The notes beneath the pieces were generated by a model. That model did no database searches, was not told the DNA's origin, and saw nothing but the letters and a program-made list of their open reading frames with translations. A stretch of 64,000 bases of DNA from Sabulicella glaciei (GTDB lineage: Bacteria > Pseudomonadota > Alphaproteobacteria > Acetobacterales > Acetobacteraceae): assembly GCF_026183895.1 (NCBI RefSeq), contig NZ_JAPFQI010000001.1, positions 959,510-1,023,509 of the forward strand. The letters are read 5' to 3'. The position numbers and the translations under genes were made by a program. Positions 34,951 to 46,815 of the stretch are shown in pieces (position 1 is the first letter of the stretch; every line of letters begins with the position of its first letter).

Positions 34951-36288
34951 TTACCGCGTCAGCGTCACCAGCGCGGTGCGGGGCGGGACGCCGGGCTGGA
35001 ACTCCGGCCAGCGCGTCGCGGGCCGGTCGAAGGACGCGCCGGGCTCCGCGCCGGGGCGCCGGACCACCGTCAGCACCGTGCCGCCATCGGGCGTCACCGC
35101 CACGCCGCCGATGCCCGCCGCGCGCGGCGCGCCGTAGAGCGGGCGCCCGTCCAGGAACAAGGTTTCTGCCGCCGGTCCGACGCGGCCCTGCGTATCGGTG
35201 CCAGCCAGCACCTCGCCGCGCGGCGTGGCGGCAACGGCGGAGGCGTTGAGAAGCCGCGCGAGCGGGGCCAGGAAGCCCGCTTCCGCCGCCGGGTCGCCGC
35301 GCCACTCGGCGACGCCGTCCTGCCCCGCGATCAGGAGGCGCGAGCGCGGCGTGTCCCAGGACAGGGCGGCAATCCCGCTGAAGGGGGTGCCGCCCGCGCT
35401 CCGCGCCTCGGCCAGCGCCTCGCCGGTGCCGGGCAGCGGCGCCCAGCCCAGCCGCCCGCCCTCGCTCCGCGCGACGAAGAGCGTGCCGGAATCGAGCGCG
35501 TCGTCCGCCGAAGCAGGGCCGGTGGACAGGAAGCGGAACAGGTAGCCCGCCTCCCCCGCCTCGGCCATGAAGACGGCGGCGCGGCCGTCGCGCGTCACGG
35601 CAGCGGCGCAATCCGCCTTGGCGAAGCGCCCGGGCGCTGCCCGCTTCACGGGAATGCTCTGGGGGTCGAGCGGATCAAGTTCCACCAGCCATCCATACTG
35701 GCCGGGGTTCAGCCCGCCGAGGCGCTGCAGCCAGGGTGTCGCATCCCCCTCTGTCAGCAGCAGCGAGTTCCAGGGCGTCGCCGCGCCGCCCGAGACGGCA
35801 AGGACGCCCCGCACCGCGCCGCCCGGCCCGCGGCACAGAGTCGTGGCGGAAACGCGGCGCGCCTGGAAGCCGCCCTCGGCCACGATCCAGCGGCCACCCT
35901 GGCGCTCCAGGTTCAGGAGGCTGGCGCCCTGCATCATCGCCGCCACATCCGGCCGGTCCGTGCCGCCGGGGAAGGCCATGCGTGGGTCCACCGTCGGATG
36001 CGCCACGGCGAGGACGAGGCGTTGCACCCCGTCGGCCGAGGCGGGCGGCACGACCAGCGCGGCGATGCGCGCGTCCCACCCGAACTGGGCCGAGGCGCCG
36101 TCCGGTGTCAGGCGGCGCGGGTCGAAGGGCGGGGCATCGAAGGTGACGCGGTCGCCCCATCGGATCAGGATGTCGCGGCGCCAGCCGGGCGCGACCACGT
36201 CATCCTGCTGCACGGGCGGGCCGACCTGCGCGAGGGCCGCGGCGGAGGCCAGAAGCGCGGGGGCGGCCAGAAGGGTCCGGCGTCGCAT
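34951..36288 (-). CDS. PhoX/DUF839-like exported protein
   Basis: 445 residues with an N-terminal export signal (MRRRTLLAAPALLASAAALAQ; the RRRTLL start is Tat-like). The next part, DDVVAPGWRRDILIRWGDRVTFD, matches the start of PhoX-type phosphatases (DUF839 beta-propellers), as do GWLVELDPLDPQSIPVKRAAPGRF-like segments and GRFAKADCAAA. At 445 residues it is shorter than typical PhoX (600 or more), so phosphatase activity is uncertain. Its ATG shares a base with the stop of the molybdoenzyme gene (TGATG), so the two are co-translated, both possibly Tat or periplasm related. Confidence 0.75.
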   Translation of the reverse strand: MRRRTLLAAPALLASAAALAQVGPPVQQDDVVAPGWRRDILIRWGDRVTFDAPPFDPRRLTPDGASAQFGWDARIAALVVPPASADGVQRLVLAVAHPTVDPRMAFPGGTDRPDVAAMMQGASLLNLERQGGRWIVAEGGFQARRVSATTLCRGPGGAVRGVLAVSGGAATPWNSLLLTEGDATPWLQRLGGLNPGQYGWLVELDPLDPQSIPVKRAAPGRFAKADCAAAVTRDGRAAVFMAEAGEAGYLFRFLSTGPASADDALDSGTLFVARSEGGRLGWAPLPGTGEALAEARSAGGTPFSGIAALSWDTPRSRLLIAGQDGVAEWRGDPAAEAGFLAPLARLLNASAVAATPRGEVLAGTDTQGRVGPAAETLFLDGRPLYGAPRAAGIGGVAVTPDGGTVLTVVRRPGAEPGASFDRPATRWPEFQPGVPPRTALVTLTR

Positions 36289-38573
36289 CAAACGGTCTCC
36301 TCGATGGGCGGCGGGACATGGGCGCGCACCGGCGGCAGCGCCTCCCGCCAGGGTTCCACGCGCACCAGGCAGGATTGCGCCGATGGCCCCTGCCCCATGC
36401 GCGAGGTTCCGACATCCGCGGTCAGCACGTTCGGGTTGCCATGGACGCAAAGCGAGCCGGGCACCCCGGGCTCCAGCGGGTCGAACCAAGCGCCGGTCGC
36501 CATCAGCGCCACGGCGGGCGTAAGTCCCTCGATGATGCGCAGCCCTGCCAGGCAGGCGCCGCGCCCGTTCCACACCCGCACCACCTGCCCCTCGGCGAGG
36601 CCGCGTGCCCGGGCATCCTCGGCGCAGAGCAGGATCGGCTCGCGCCCCTGGATCTTGTCGGCGGCGGCGATTGGACCTGGGTCGAGCTGGGAATGGAGCC
36701 GCGTCGCCGGCTGAAACGAGAGAAGGTGGAGTTCGTCCGGCGCGGCGGTCAGCAGGGACTCGCGCGGCGGGATCCAGCTGGGCGTGCCGGGGCAGTCGGG
36801 CAGGCCCATCGCCGCGATCGCCTCGGAGAAGATCTCCACCTTGCCCGAAGGCGTGTCGAGCGGGCTGGCCTCCGGATCGGCGCGGAACTCGGCGAACTGC
36901 GTGTATTCCTCGCCGTGTGCTGGCAGGGGCATCTCCACGTGTCCCTCGGCCCAGAAACTTTCAAAATCAGGTGCTTCGAAGCCGAACTTCGCGCAGGCGC
37001 TGACCCAGCGCCCGTACAGGAAGCGCAGCCACGCCCCCTCGTCCCGCTGCTCGGTGAAGCGGTCGCGGAACCCGCTGGCGTCGGCGAGGTCGGCCAGGAT
37101 GTCGTGGTCGTTGCGCGCTTGGCCCAGCGGCGCGATGGCGCGGTGCATGGCGCGCACGAAGCGGTCCCGCGAGGTGGAGGCGATGTCGTTGCGCTCCAGC
37201 GTCGTGGTCGCGGGCAGCACAATGTCGGCATGGCGGGCCACGCCGGTCCACCACGGCTCCTGCACCACGACTGTCTCGGCACGGGACCAGGCGCGGAGGA
37301 GGCGGTTCAAGTCCTGGTGATGGTGGAAGGGATTGCCCCCCGCCCACCAGACGATGCGGATCTCCGGCAGGGCGAGATTCAGGCCATTATAGGCCATGGT
37401 GCCCCCCGGGTTCTCCAGCAGCTCCGTGATGCGGCCCACGGGGATGAAGTCGCGCACCGGATTGGGCGTCGCGGTCATGGAAACGCTCGGCAGGGCCCGG
37501 CGCGGGTTGCCGATGCCGCCGGAGGAGCCGTAGCCGAACCCGACCCCCTGCCCCGGCTTGCCGATGCTCCCGAGGGCCGAGGCGAGCGCGACCAGGGTCC
37601 AGTAGGGCTGCTCGCCATGGTCGGCGCGCTGGAGGCTCCAGGCAGCGGTCAGCATGGTGGGCTGGCCGGCGCATTCCTCGGCAAGGCGGCGGATCGTGGC
37701 GGCCGGGATGCCCGTGATGCCCTCCGCCCATTCCGGCGTGCGGCCGCCCAGCGTCGCGGCGAAGCGGTCCCACCCCGTGACATGGGTGGCGAGGAAGCCG
37801 CGATCCTCCAGGCCCCGGTCCATGATGTGGCGGATCATCGCCAAGAGCAGCGCCGTGTCGGTGCCGGGCCGGATGGGCACCCATTCGGCGCCGATCGCCT
37901 CCATCGTGTCGCCCCGGAAGGGCGAGACGTTGACGAAGCGCACCCCAGCCTCGGCCGCCGCGCGCATGTTGGGCACGTAGGTCTGCGCCGCCGCGCCGCT
38001 CGTGACTTGGCCATTCTTCTCGGCCAGGCCGCCGAGGCAGAGCATGAAACGGGCATGGCGCGCGATCGCGGACCAGTCGGTCATGCGGCCGAGCAGCACC
38101 TCCACGTCGCCCAGCACGTGCGGCAGCAGGGCCTGGGCGGTGGCGTAGGAATAGGCGTTCACGCTGTTGGTGAAGCCGCCCCCCAGGGCAAGGTAGCGCT
38201 GAAGCTGCGTCTTGGCGTGGTGGAAACGCCCAGCCGAGGCCCAGCCATAGGAACCGCCGAAGATGGCGTTGTCCCCGTGCTCGGCGCGGGTTTGCGCCAC
38301 TTCCTCGGCCAGGATGCGGGTGACGCGGTCCCAGGAGACCGGCACGAAGGGGTCGCCGCCCCGCGCATGGCCGGCGCGCCGGCCTTGTAGCCAGCCCTTG
38401 CGGATATAGGGCTGGTCCACCCGCGTCGCGCTGTGCACCGTGGCGGGCGTCGCGGCGACGAGGCGCGCCGGCATCGGGTCGCGCGCGAAGGGCCGCGCCT
38501 CAACGAAAACGCCGTCGCGCACCACCGCGTCGAAGAAGCCCCAATGGGAAGCATGCGGCACGATCTGGTCCAT
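36288..38573 (-). CDS. molybdopterin-dependent oxidoreductase, BisC/TorZ-like (DMSO reductase family)
   Basis: 761 residues of bis-MGD enzyme without an N-terminal Fe-S motif. GGSYGWASAGRFHHAKTQL holds the serine that ligates molybdenum in the DMSO/TMAO/biotin sulfoxide reductase group; GKPGQGVGFGYGSSGGIGNP, WWAGGNPFHHHQDLN, ADIVLPATTTLERND and HGNPNVLTADVGTSRMGQG are cofactor-binding segments. No signal peptide is visible, which favours the cytoplasmic biotin/methionine sulfoxide reductase type. Electron donor unknown; no cytochrome or ferredoxin gene is adjacent. Confidence 0.9.
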   Translation of the reverse strand: MDQIVPHASHWGFFDAVVRDGVFVEARPFARDPMPARLVAATPATVHSATRVDQPYIRKGWLQGRRAGHARGGDPFVPVSWDRVTRILAEEVAQTRAEHGDNAIFGGSYGWASAGRFHHAKTQLQRYLALGGGFTNSVNAYSYATAQALLPHVLGDVEVLLGRMTDWSAIARHARFMLCLGGLAEKNGQVTSGAAAQTYVPNMRAAAEAGVRFVNVSPFRGDTMEAIGAEWVPIRPGTDTALLLAMIRHIMDRGLEDRGFLATHVTGWDRFAATLGGRTPEWAEGITGIPAATIRRLAEECAGQPTMLTAAWSLQRADHGEQPYWTLVALASALGSIGKPGQGVGFGYGSSGGIGNPRRALPSVSMTATPNPVRDFIPVGRITELLENPGGTMAYNGLNLALPEIRIVWWAGGNPFHHHQDLNRLLRAWSRAETVVVQEPWWTGVARHADIVLPATTTLERNDIASTSRDRFVRAMHRAIAPLGQARNDHDILADLADASGFRDRFTEQRDEGAWLRFLYGRWVSACAKFGFEAPDFESFWAEGHVEMPLPAHGEEYTQFAEFRADPEASPLDTPSGKVEIFSEAIAAMGLPDCPGTPSWIPPRESLLTAAPDELHLLSFQPATRLHSQLDPGPIAAADKIQGREPILLCAEDARARGLAEGQVVRVWNGRGACLAGLRIIEGLTPAVALMATGAWFDPLEPGVPGSLCVHGNPNVLTADVGTSRMGQGPSAQSCLVRVEPWREALPPVRAHVPPPIEETV

Positions 38574-38637
38574 CGCGACGTTATGCCCTTCCTCGTTCCG
38601 CCCGGCCAGCTAGGATGGGCGGATCAGGAGACGCGAC

Positions 38638-40032
38638 ATGACCCCTCCCCGCAACAGCAACGCCGTCCGCGACATCGCCAGCGTGCTGCATCCCTACACG
38701 GATGGCCGCGCCCACCAGAAGAACGGGCCGCTGGTGATCACGCGCGGCGAGGGGGTGCGCGTCTTCGACGAGCAGGGCAACTCCTACATCGAGACGGTGG
38801 CGGGGCTTTGGTGCGCCTCGCTCGGCTTCTCCAACGAGAGGCTGGTGGAGGCGGCGACGCGCCAGATGCGCCAGCTTCCCTTCTATCACGGCTTCACCGG
38901 CCGCTCGCACGAACCGCAGATCGAGCTGGCCGAGATGCTGCTGGAGCGCGCGCCCGCGCCCATGTCCAAGGTGTTCTTCGCCAACTCGGGCAGCGAGGCG
39001 AATGACAGCGCCATCAAGATGATCTGGTACTTCAACAACGCGACCGGACGGCCGCAGAAGAAGAAGATCATCGCCCGCATCAAGGGGTATCACGGCGTCA
39101 CCCTCGCCGCGGCCTCGCTCACCGGGCTGCCGGCGAACCACAAGCTGTTCGACCTGCCGATCGCCGGCATCCACCACGTCTCGACGCCGCACCACTACCA
39201 CGGCGCGAACGAGGGCGAGTCCGAGGAGGATTTCGCCACGTGCCTCGCGGACGAGCTGGAAGAGGTGATCCTGCGTGAGGGACCGGACACCGTCGCCGCC
39301 TTTTTCGCCGAGCCGATCATGGGCGCGGGCGGGGTGATCGTTCCCCCCGCCACCTATTTCGAAAAGGTGCAGGAGGTGCTGCGCCGCCATGACGTGCTGT
39401 TCGTCGCGGATGAGGTAATCTGCGGCTTCGGCCGCACCGGCGAGTACTGGGGCTCGCAGGCCTTCGGCATCCAGCCGGACATCCTGACCTGCGCCAAGGC
39501 GCTTTCCTCCTCCTTCCTGCCCATCTCCGCCGTCATGGTGAATGAGCGCGTCTTCGAGGGCCTTGCCGATGGCTCCGAGAGCGTCGGCACCTTCGGCCAT
39601 GGCTTCACCTATTCCGGCCACCCCGTCCCGGCCGCCGTGGCGGTCGAGACACTGAAGATCTACGACGAGATGAACCTCGTCGCGCATGTCCAGTCCGTCG
39701 CGCCCGCCCTGCAGGACGGGCTGCGGCAGCGCTTCGGCGACCACCCGCTGGTCGGCGAGGTGCGCGGGCGCGGCCTGATCGCCGCCGTCGAGCTGGTCGA
39801 GGACAAGGCGGCGCGCCGCAACTTCGACCCCGCGCGCAAGATCGCCCCGCGCCTGTCCAAGATCGCGGAATCGCACGGGTTGATCATGCGCTTCCTGCCC
39901 GGCGACGGCATCGCCTTCTCGCCGCCGCTCATCATCACCGAGGCGGAGATCCACGACATGCTCGACCGCTTCGGCCGTGCGCTGGATGAGCTTCAGGTCC
40001 AGCTGCGTCGCGAGAGCCTCGCCGCGGTTTGA
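38638..40032 (+). CDS. class III PLP aminotransferase (omega-aminotransferase)
   Basis: 464 residues with the family marks VAGLWCASLGFSN, FFANSGSEANDSAIKM, YHGVTLAAASLTG, FAEPIMGAGGVI, FVADEVICGFGRTG and the PLP lysine in DILTCAKALSSS. It should transfer an amino group between an omega-amino acid or amine and pyruvate or a similar acceptor. AGGAG lies eight bases before ATG 38638. The stop overlaps the TTG start of the O-antigen ligase gene, a functionally unexplained coupling. Confidence 0.93.
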   Translation: MTPPRNSNAVRDIASVLHPYTDGRAHQKNGPLVITRGEGVRVFDEQGNSYIETVAGLWCASLGFSNERLVEAATRQMRQLPFYHGFTGRSHEPQIELAEMLLERAPAPMSKVFFANSGSEANDSAIKMIWYFNNATGRPQKKKIIARIKGYHGVTLAAASLTGLPANHKLFDLPIAGIHHVSTPHHYHGANEGESEEDFATCLADELEEVILREGPDTVAAFFAEPIMGAGGVIVPPATYFEKVQEVLRRHDVLFVADEVICGFGRTGEYWGSQAFGIQPDILTCAKALSSSFLPISAVMVNERVFEGLADGSESVGTFGHGFTYSGHPVPAAVAVETLKIYDEMNLVAHVQSVAPALQDGLRQRFGDHPLVGEVRGRGLIAAVELVEDKAARRNFDPARKIAPRLSKIAESHGLIMRFLPGDGIAFSPPLIITEAEIHDMLDRFGRALDELQVQLRRESLAAV

Positions 40033-41201
40033 TCGGCGCAACCCTTCCGGTGGCGGCGGCGCTCGCGCTGCTGCCGCTCGCGCTCGTTCTCCAATCGCGC
40101 GCCATGGCGCCGCTGGCCCTGCTCGGCCTCGCCGGGACGGTGCTGGTGGCGTGGCGCGAGGGCTGGCGCCCCTCGCAGCTGCCGCGCCCCGCCTGGCCGC
40201 TGCTCGCCCTTCTTGCCTGGGGGGCGGCGTCGGCGCTTTGGTCGCCGGAGCCCGGGCGTGCCCTGGATACCAGCCTGCGCCTCGCGGTCATGACGGGGCT
40301 CGGGGCGATGGCCGGGGCGGCGCTGCTCGCCTCGCCCTCGCGGCGCATCGGGTTCTGGGCAGCGGGCGGGCTGGCCGTGGGGCTGGCGATCGCGGCGCTG
40401 GACGATGCCACCGGCAACGCTGTGCGCGCGGCGGTGCGGGGCCTACCGGAAGCGCCGGCGCAGCTGGCCTTCGGGCTGAAGAACGCCATGGCCGGGATGG
40501 CCCTGTTGGCCCCCCTCGCCTTCGCGAATCCCTCCGTTCCGCTGCCGCTGCGGGCGCTGCTCGCGGCGGGAATGGTGGCCGTGTCCTTCCTGCTGCCTGG
40601 GGAAGCGGCGAAGCTCGCCTCGCTCGCCGCGGTCGCCGCCGTCCTCCTGGCGGCGTTCGTGCCGCGCGTCACCGGGCTGCTGATCGGTTTGGCAGGGGCC
40701 GGCTTCGTGCTGGCCGCGCCCTTCCTGGCGCGCTTCGTGCTGGGAAGCGGGATCGAGGTGGGCGAACTTCCCTTCTCCGCCGCGCACCGCCTCCTGATCT
40801 GGGATTTCGTCACCGCCCGTGTCATGGATTCGCCGCTGATCGGCTGGGGCATGGAAGCGTCGCGCGCCATTCCCGGCGGCACCGGCGCGCCGGATGCCGG
40901 GATGCTCGCGCGCTTCGGCGTGTCCGGACCCTATTGGGCGAACGCTCAATTGCTGCCGCTGCATCCGCACAATGCCGCGCTCCAGCTTTGGCTGGAACTC
41001 GGCGCGGTGGGCGGCCTGCTCGGCGCGTGGCTGCTGGTGGAGCTGGGGCGCGCGTCGCGCGACCCAGCCGCGGCGGGATGCCTCGCCGCCGGGCTGGTGG
41101 TGGCGATGCTCTCCTACGGCGTCTGGCAATACTGGTGGGTGGCGGGGCTGCTTCTCGCCGCTGCCACCTGCGCCGCGGTCCCGGACCGCGGCGTGCGCTA
41201 G
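40029..41201 (+). CDS. O-antigen ligase / polysaccharide polymerase-type membrane protein
   Basis: 390 residues with about ten hydrophobic segments. The large periplasmic loop contains SAAHRLLIWDF, LIGWGMEASRAI and LLPLHPHNAALQLWLELGAVGG, which is the WaaL/Wzy_C signature with the conserved histidines. It likely joins a polysaccharide to lipid A core or polymerises surface sugar. The start is TTG 40029 inside the aminotransferase stop (TTGA). Convergent with pyrG. Confidence 0.87.
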   Translation: MIGATLPVAAALALLPLALVLQSRAMAPLALLGLAGTVLVAWREGWRPSQLPRPAWPLLALLAWGAASALWSPEPGRALDTSLRLAVMTGLGAMAGAALLASPSRRIGFWAAGGLAVGLAIAALDDATGNAVRAAVRGLPEAPAQLAFGLKNAMAGMALLAPLAFANPSVPLPLRALLAAGMVAVSFLLPGEAAKLASLAAVAAVLLAAFVPRVTGLLIGLAGAGFVLAAPFLARFVLGSGIEVGELPFSAAHRLLIWDFVTARVMDSPLIGWGMEASRAIPGGTGAPDAGMLARFGVSGPYWANAQLLPLHPHNAALQLWLELGAVGGLLGAWLLVELGRASRDPAAAGCLAAGLVVAMLSYGVWQYWWVAGLLLAAATCAAVPDRGVR

Positions 41202-41205
41202 GCCC

Positions 41206-43684
<2,479 letters not shown>

Positions 43685-43718
43685 CGCAGGGAAAGGGTAA
43701 GAACCCCTTAAGGGCGCC

Positions 43719-44039
43719 TCAGTTGGTCGGGACGGCCGGCATCGCCGGGATGGCGGGGGCGGTGGCCGGCGCCGCGGGCGGCGGCGTGTCCAGGATGGAG
43801 CGGCGCGCGCCCGTGCCACGGTCCAGCAGGGCCAGCACCAGGGCGAGGGCGAAGAACATCGTGCCCAGGACGGCGGTGGTGCGCGTCAGCAGGTTCGCCG
43901 TCCCACGCCCCGACATCAGCCCGCCCATCCCCTGGGAGGAGCCGATGCCGAGCCCACCCCCCTCCGAGCGCTGGATCAGGATCACGCCGATCAGCGCCAG
44001 GGTGACGAGCAGGAACAGGACAAGGAGGACGGTGGTCAT
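43719..44039 (-). CDS. secG: protein translocase subunit SecG
   Basis: 106 residues with two membrane helices (VLLVLFLLVTLALIGVILIQ and AVLGTMFFALALVLALL) and the conserved cytoplasmic turn RSEGGGLGIGSSQGMGGLMSGR (partly quoted), followed by an Ala/Pro-rich tail. It assists SecYEG-dependent export. Lies 46 bases after tpiA on the same strand. Confidence 0.95.
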   Translation of the reverse strand: MTTVLLVLFLLVTLALIGVILIQRSEGGGLGIGSSQGMGGLMSGRGTANLLTRTTAVLGTMFFALALVLALLDRGTGARRSILDTPPPAAPATAPAIPAMPAVPTN

Positions 44040-44085
44040 GGTGCCGGGCTTCTAGACCAAGCGCACCTCGACCGGAAGCCGTGCC

Positions 44086-44832
44086 TCAGCCCGCCGCCTT
44101 CGCGATGGCCAGGAAATCCGCCGCGACCAGGCTGGCCCCGCCCACCAGCGCCCCATCCACATGCGGCAATGCCAGGATCGCCGCCGCATTGCCCGGCTTC
44201 ACCGAGCCGCCATACAGCAGGCGCGTTCCCTCGGCTGCCTTGCCGAAACGGCCCACCAGCACCCTGCGCATCGCGCCGTGGATGGCGGCGATGTCATCCT
44301 CCGTGGGGGTGCGGCCGGTGCCGATGGCCCAGACCGGCTCATAGGCCACGACGCCGCCCGCCTCGGCGAATCCATCGGGGAGCGAGCCGGAGAGCTGCGT
44401 CTCGACCACCCGCTCTGCCTCGCCGGCCAAGCGCTGGGCCTCCGTCTCGCCGACGCAGACGATGGGGGTCAGCCCGACGGCGAGCGCTGCCTCTGTCTTG
44501 GCGCGCACGCCCGCATCCGTCTCGCCATGATCGGCCCGGCGCTCGCTGTGGCCCAGGATGACGTGGGTCGCCCCGGCATCGCGCAGCATGGCGGCACTGA
44601 CATCGCCGGTATGGGCGCCCTTGGCCGCCGCGTGGCAATCCTGCCCGCCCACTGCGACGGCGGAGCCTTGGACGGCGGAAACGACGGCCTGGATGTGCAG
44701 GAAGGGCGGGCAGACCAGGAGATCGGCGCCCGAAGCGCCACCCTTCAACTCCTCCGCGAGACGGGAGGCCTCGGCCAGCGAGCCGTGCATCTTCCAGTTC
44801 CCGGCGATCAGGGGGCGGATTCCTGGCGTCAT
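44086..44832 (-). CDS. tpiA: triosephosphate isomerase
   Basis: 248 residues: GNWKMHG (catalytic Lys), VILGHSERR (catalytic His), AYEPVWAIGTG (catalytic Glu) and LLYGGSVKPGN. It interconverts dihydroxyacetone phosphate and glyceraldehyde 3-phosphate. Start ATG 44832 is preferred to ATG 44841 because AGAAGG ends directly before 44841 but nine bases before 44832. Divergent from ppiD. Confidence 0.97.
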   Translation of the reverse strand: MTPGIRPLIAGNWKMHGSLAEASRLAEELKGGASGADLLVCPPFLHIQAVVSAVQGSAVAVGGQDCHAAAKGAHTGDVSAAMLRDAGATHVILGHSERRADHGETDAGVRAKTEAALAVGLTPIVCVGETEAQRLAGEAERVVETQLSGSLPDGFAEAGGVVAYEPVWAIGTGRTPTEDDIAAIHGAMRRVLVGRFGKAAEGTRLLYGGSVKPGNAAAILALPHVDGALVGGASLVAADFLAIAKAAG

Positions 44833-44881
44833 CCCGAGCATCCTTCTCTTGGCGGGCGGGTGATGGCGCGGGCCGCCCCGT

Positions 44882-44908
44882 TTGGCAACTGCCCGCCCAG
44901 CCGCTAAT
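44882..44908 (+). promoter_or_regulatory. weak candidate promoter of ppiD-trpE
   Basis: TTGGCA (44882-44887, five of six) and GCTAAT (44903-44908, four of six) are only 15 bases apart, and the implied start falls about two bases before ATG 44917, which has no Shine-Dalgarno. If real the message is nearly leaderless. Confidence 0.25.
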
Positions 44909-44916
44909 CCCTGCCC

Positions 44917-46815
44917 ATGATCTCCGCGATGCGCCGCCTGGCCGGGACCTGGTTCGCCAAGGCCCTCTTCATCCTGCTGATCCTGTCCTTCGCCGTCTGG
45001 GGCATCGAGGACATGGTCCGCAACATCGGCCGCGACACCTCCGTCGCCCGCGTGGGCGGCGAGGCGATCGAGGCGCAGGAGGCGCAGGAGGCGACGACGC
45101 GCGAGCTGCAGCGCATCACCCGCGCGCTGCAGGGCAACTTCACCCCCAATCCGACGATCCGTAGGGCCGTGGCGGAGCAGGCGGTGGAGTCCCTCGTCAT
45201 CGACCGCGTGGCGCGGCAGGAGGCCCAGCGCATGGGCATCACCGTCCCGGACGAGACGGTGCGCGCCTACGTGTTCCGCATCCCCGGGTTCCGGGGGTTG
45301 GATGGCCGATTCTCGCGCGATTCCTTCAACCAGTTCCTCCGCAACAACGACCTGACCGAGAGCGGCTTCCTGGCGCTTTTGCGCGCCGACCTGTCGCGGC
45401 AGCAGCTTTCGGGTGCGGTCCGCGCCGGCGCCTCCGTGCCCGAGGCACTGGCCGCCCGCATCCTCGCCTGGCAGCTGGAGCGGCGCACGGCGGCGCTGGT
45501 TGAACTGGACTTCGCCGACGCGCCGGAGCCGGAGCCCCCCACCGAGGCGCAGCTTTCGCGGTTCCACGAGAACAACGCCGCCCGCTTCTCCACGCCTGAA
45601 TTCCGCGAAATCGCCATCGCCACGCTGAACGCGGAGCGGATGATGGCCTCGATCGAGGTGAGCGAGCGCGACATCGAGGATGCCTACGCCGCGAATCGCG
45701 ACCAGTACGGCGCACCCGAGCGGCGCGAGGTGTTCCAGGCTCTCGTGCCCACGGAGGAGGCCGCGCGCGACGTGGCGCGGCTGTGGCGCGAAGAGGGGAC
45801 GGAGTTCCCGGCGGTGGAGACGGCCGCACGCGAGGCAGGCGGCAGCGCCACACCGCTCGGCTCCGTGACCCGCACCGAGATGCCCCTGCCCGCCCTGGCC
45901 AGTGCCGCCTTCGCCCTGGCCGCGGGTGGCGTGTCCGACCCGGTGCAGACACCCTTCGGCTGGCACGTGCTGCGCGTCGGCACCGTGCAACCTGGCGAGA
46001 CCCAGCCGCTGGACGCCGTGCGCGACCGCATCCGCTCCACGCTGGCCGCCGAGCGCGCGGCGGACGAGGCCTTCGACCGCGCCACCCGCGTGGAGGACAC
46101 GCTGGCCGGCGGCGCCACCGTGGCCGAGGCCGCGCGGCGCCATGAGCTGGGCTTCGCCGAGGCGCGGATCGACGCCGAGGGCCGTGCGCCGGATGGGGCG
46201 GAAGTGCCCCTGCCAGTTCCCGCCGCCGCTCGCGCCGCCGCGCTGCGCGCCATCTTCGCCGCAGAGCGCGGCGCCGCGCCCCGCTTCCAGGAAGGCGAAT
46301 GGGGCTTCATGGCGGTGGAGGTGCGCGAGGTGATCCCGCCCGCCCTCATCCCGCTGGAGGAGGTGCGCCAACAAGTGACCGAGGCCTTCGTGGCGGATGC
46401 GCGCCGCCGCTTCCAGGAGGAGCGCGCCGCCGCCCTGCTGGCCGCGCTGCGCGCCGGACGCCCGATGGCCGAGGCTGCAGCGGAGATCGGCACCCCGGTG
46501 GAAGTGCTGGGGCCCTTCGGGCGCGAGCCGGGCGGCGGCAACCCGATGCCGCGCGAACTCCTCGCTCCAGTCTTCGAATTGCCGGTGAACGGCGCGACCA
46601 TGGTGGCGCGTCCGCGCTCCTTCGCCGTGGTTCAGCTTCTTTCGATCCAGCCCGCCGAACTCGGCGAGGCGGCGGAGGCACTGGGCGCCCTGCGCCGCGA
46701 GATGGCGCAGACAATGGCCGAGGATCTGGAAGCGCAGTACCAGGCGGCGCTGCGCGCCCGCGCCGACGTGCGCATCAATCCGCGCGTCGTGCAGCAAATC
46801 GCGGGCAGCGAGTGA
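44917..46815 (+). CDS. ppiD: membrane-anchored periplasmic peptidyl-prolyl isomerase/chaperone, PpiD-like
   Basis: 632 residues. One membrane anchor near 14-32 (ALFILLILSFAVWGIEDMV) is followed by a SurA-N-like chaperone region (VARVGGEAI, AVESLVIDRVARQEAQRMGI) and a parvulin-type domain in the middle (VFQALVPTEEAARDVARLW, PFGWHVLRVGTV). It helps fold proteins leaving the Sec translocon. The stop shares its last base with the trpE ATG (TGATG), a coupling conserved in many alphaproteobacteria. Confidence 0.92.
   Translation: MISAMRRLAGTWFAKALFILLILSFAVWGIEDMVRNIGRDTSVARVGGEAIEAQEAQEATTRELQRITRALQGNFTPNPTIRRAVAEQAVESLVIDRVARQEAQRMGITVPDETVRAYVFRIPGFRGLDGRFSRDSFNQFLRNNDLTESGFLALLRADLSRQQLSGAVRAGASVPEALAARILAWQLERRTAALVELDFADAPEPEPPTEAQLSRFHENNAARFSTPEFREIAIATLNAERMMASIEVSERDIEDAYAANRDQYGAPERREVFQALVPTEEAARDVARLWREEGTEFPAVETAAREAGGSATPLGSVTRTEMPLPALASAAFALAAGGVSDPVQTPFGWHVLRVGTVQPGETQPLDAVRDRIRSTLAAERAADEAFDRATRVEDTLAGGATVAEAARRHELGFAEARIDAEGRAPDGAEVPLPVPAAARAAALRAIFAAERGAAPRFQEGEWGFMAVEVREVIPPALIPLEEVRQQVTEAFVADARRRFQEERAAALLAALRAGRPMAEAAAEIGTPVEVLGPFGREPGGGNPMPRELLAPVFELPVNGATMVARPRSFAVVQLLSIQPAELGEAAEALGALRREMAQTMAEDLEAQYQAALRARADVRINPRVVQQIAGSE

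Noticed and set aside
43685-43718. AAGGG/CCCTT hairpin between secG and the kinase-like gene
   Set aside because: Five-pair stem without a U-run and directly ahead of a start codon, so not a convincing terminator.
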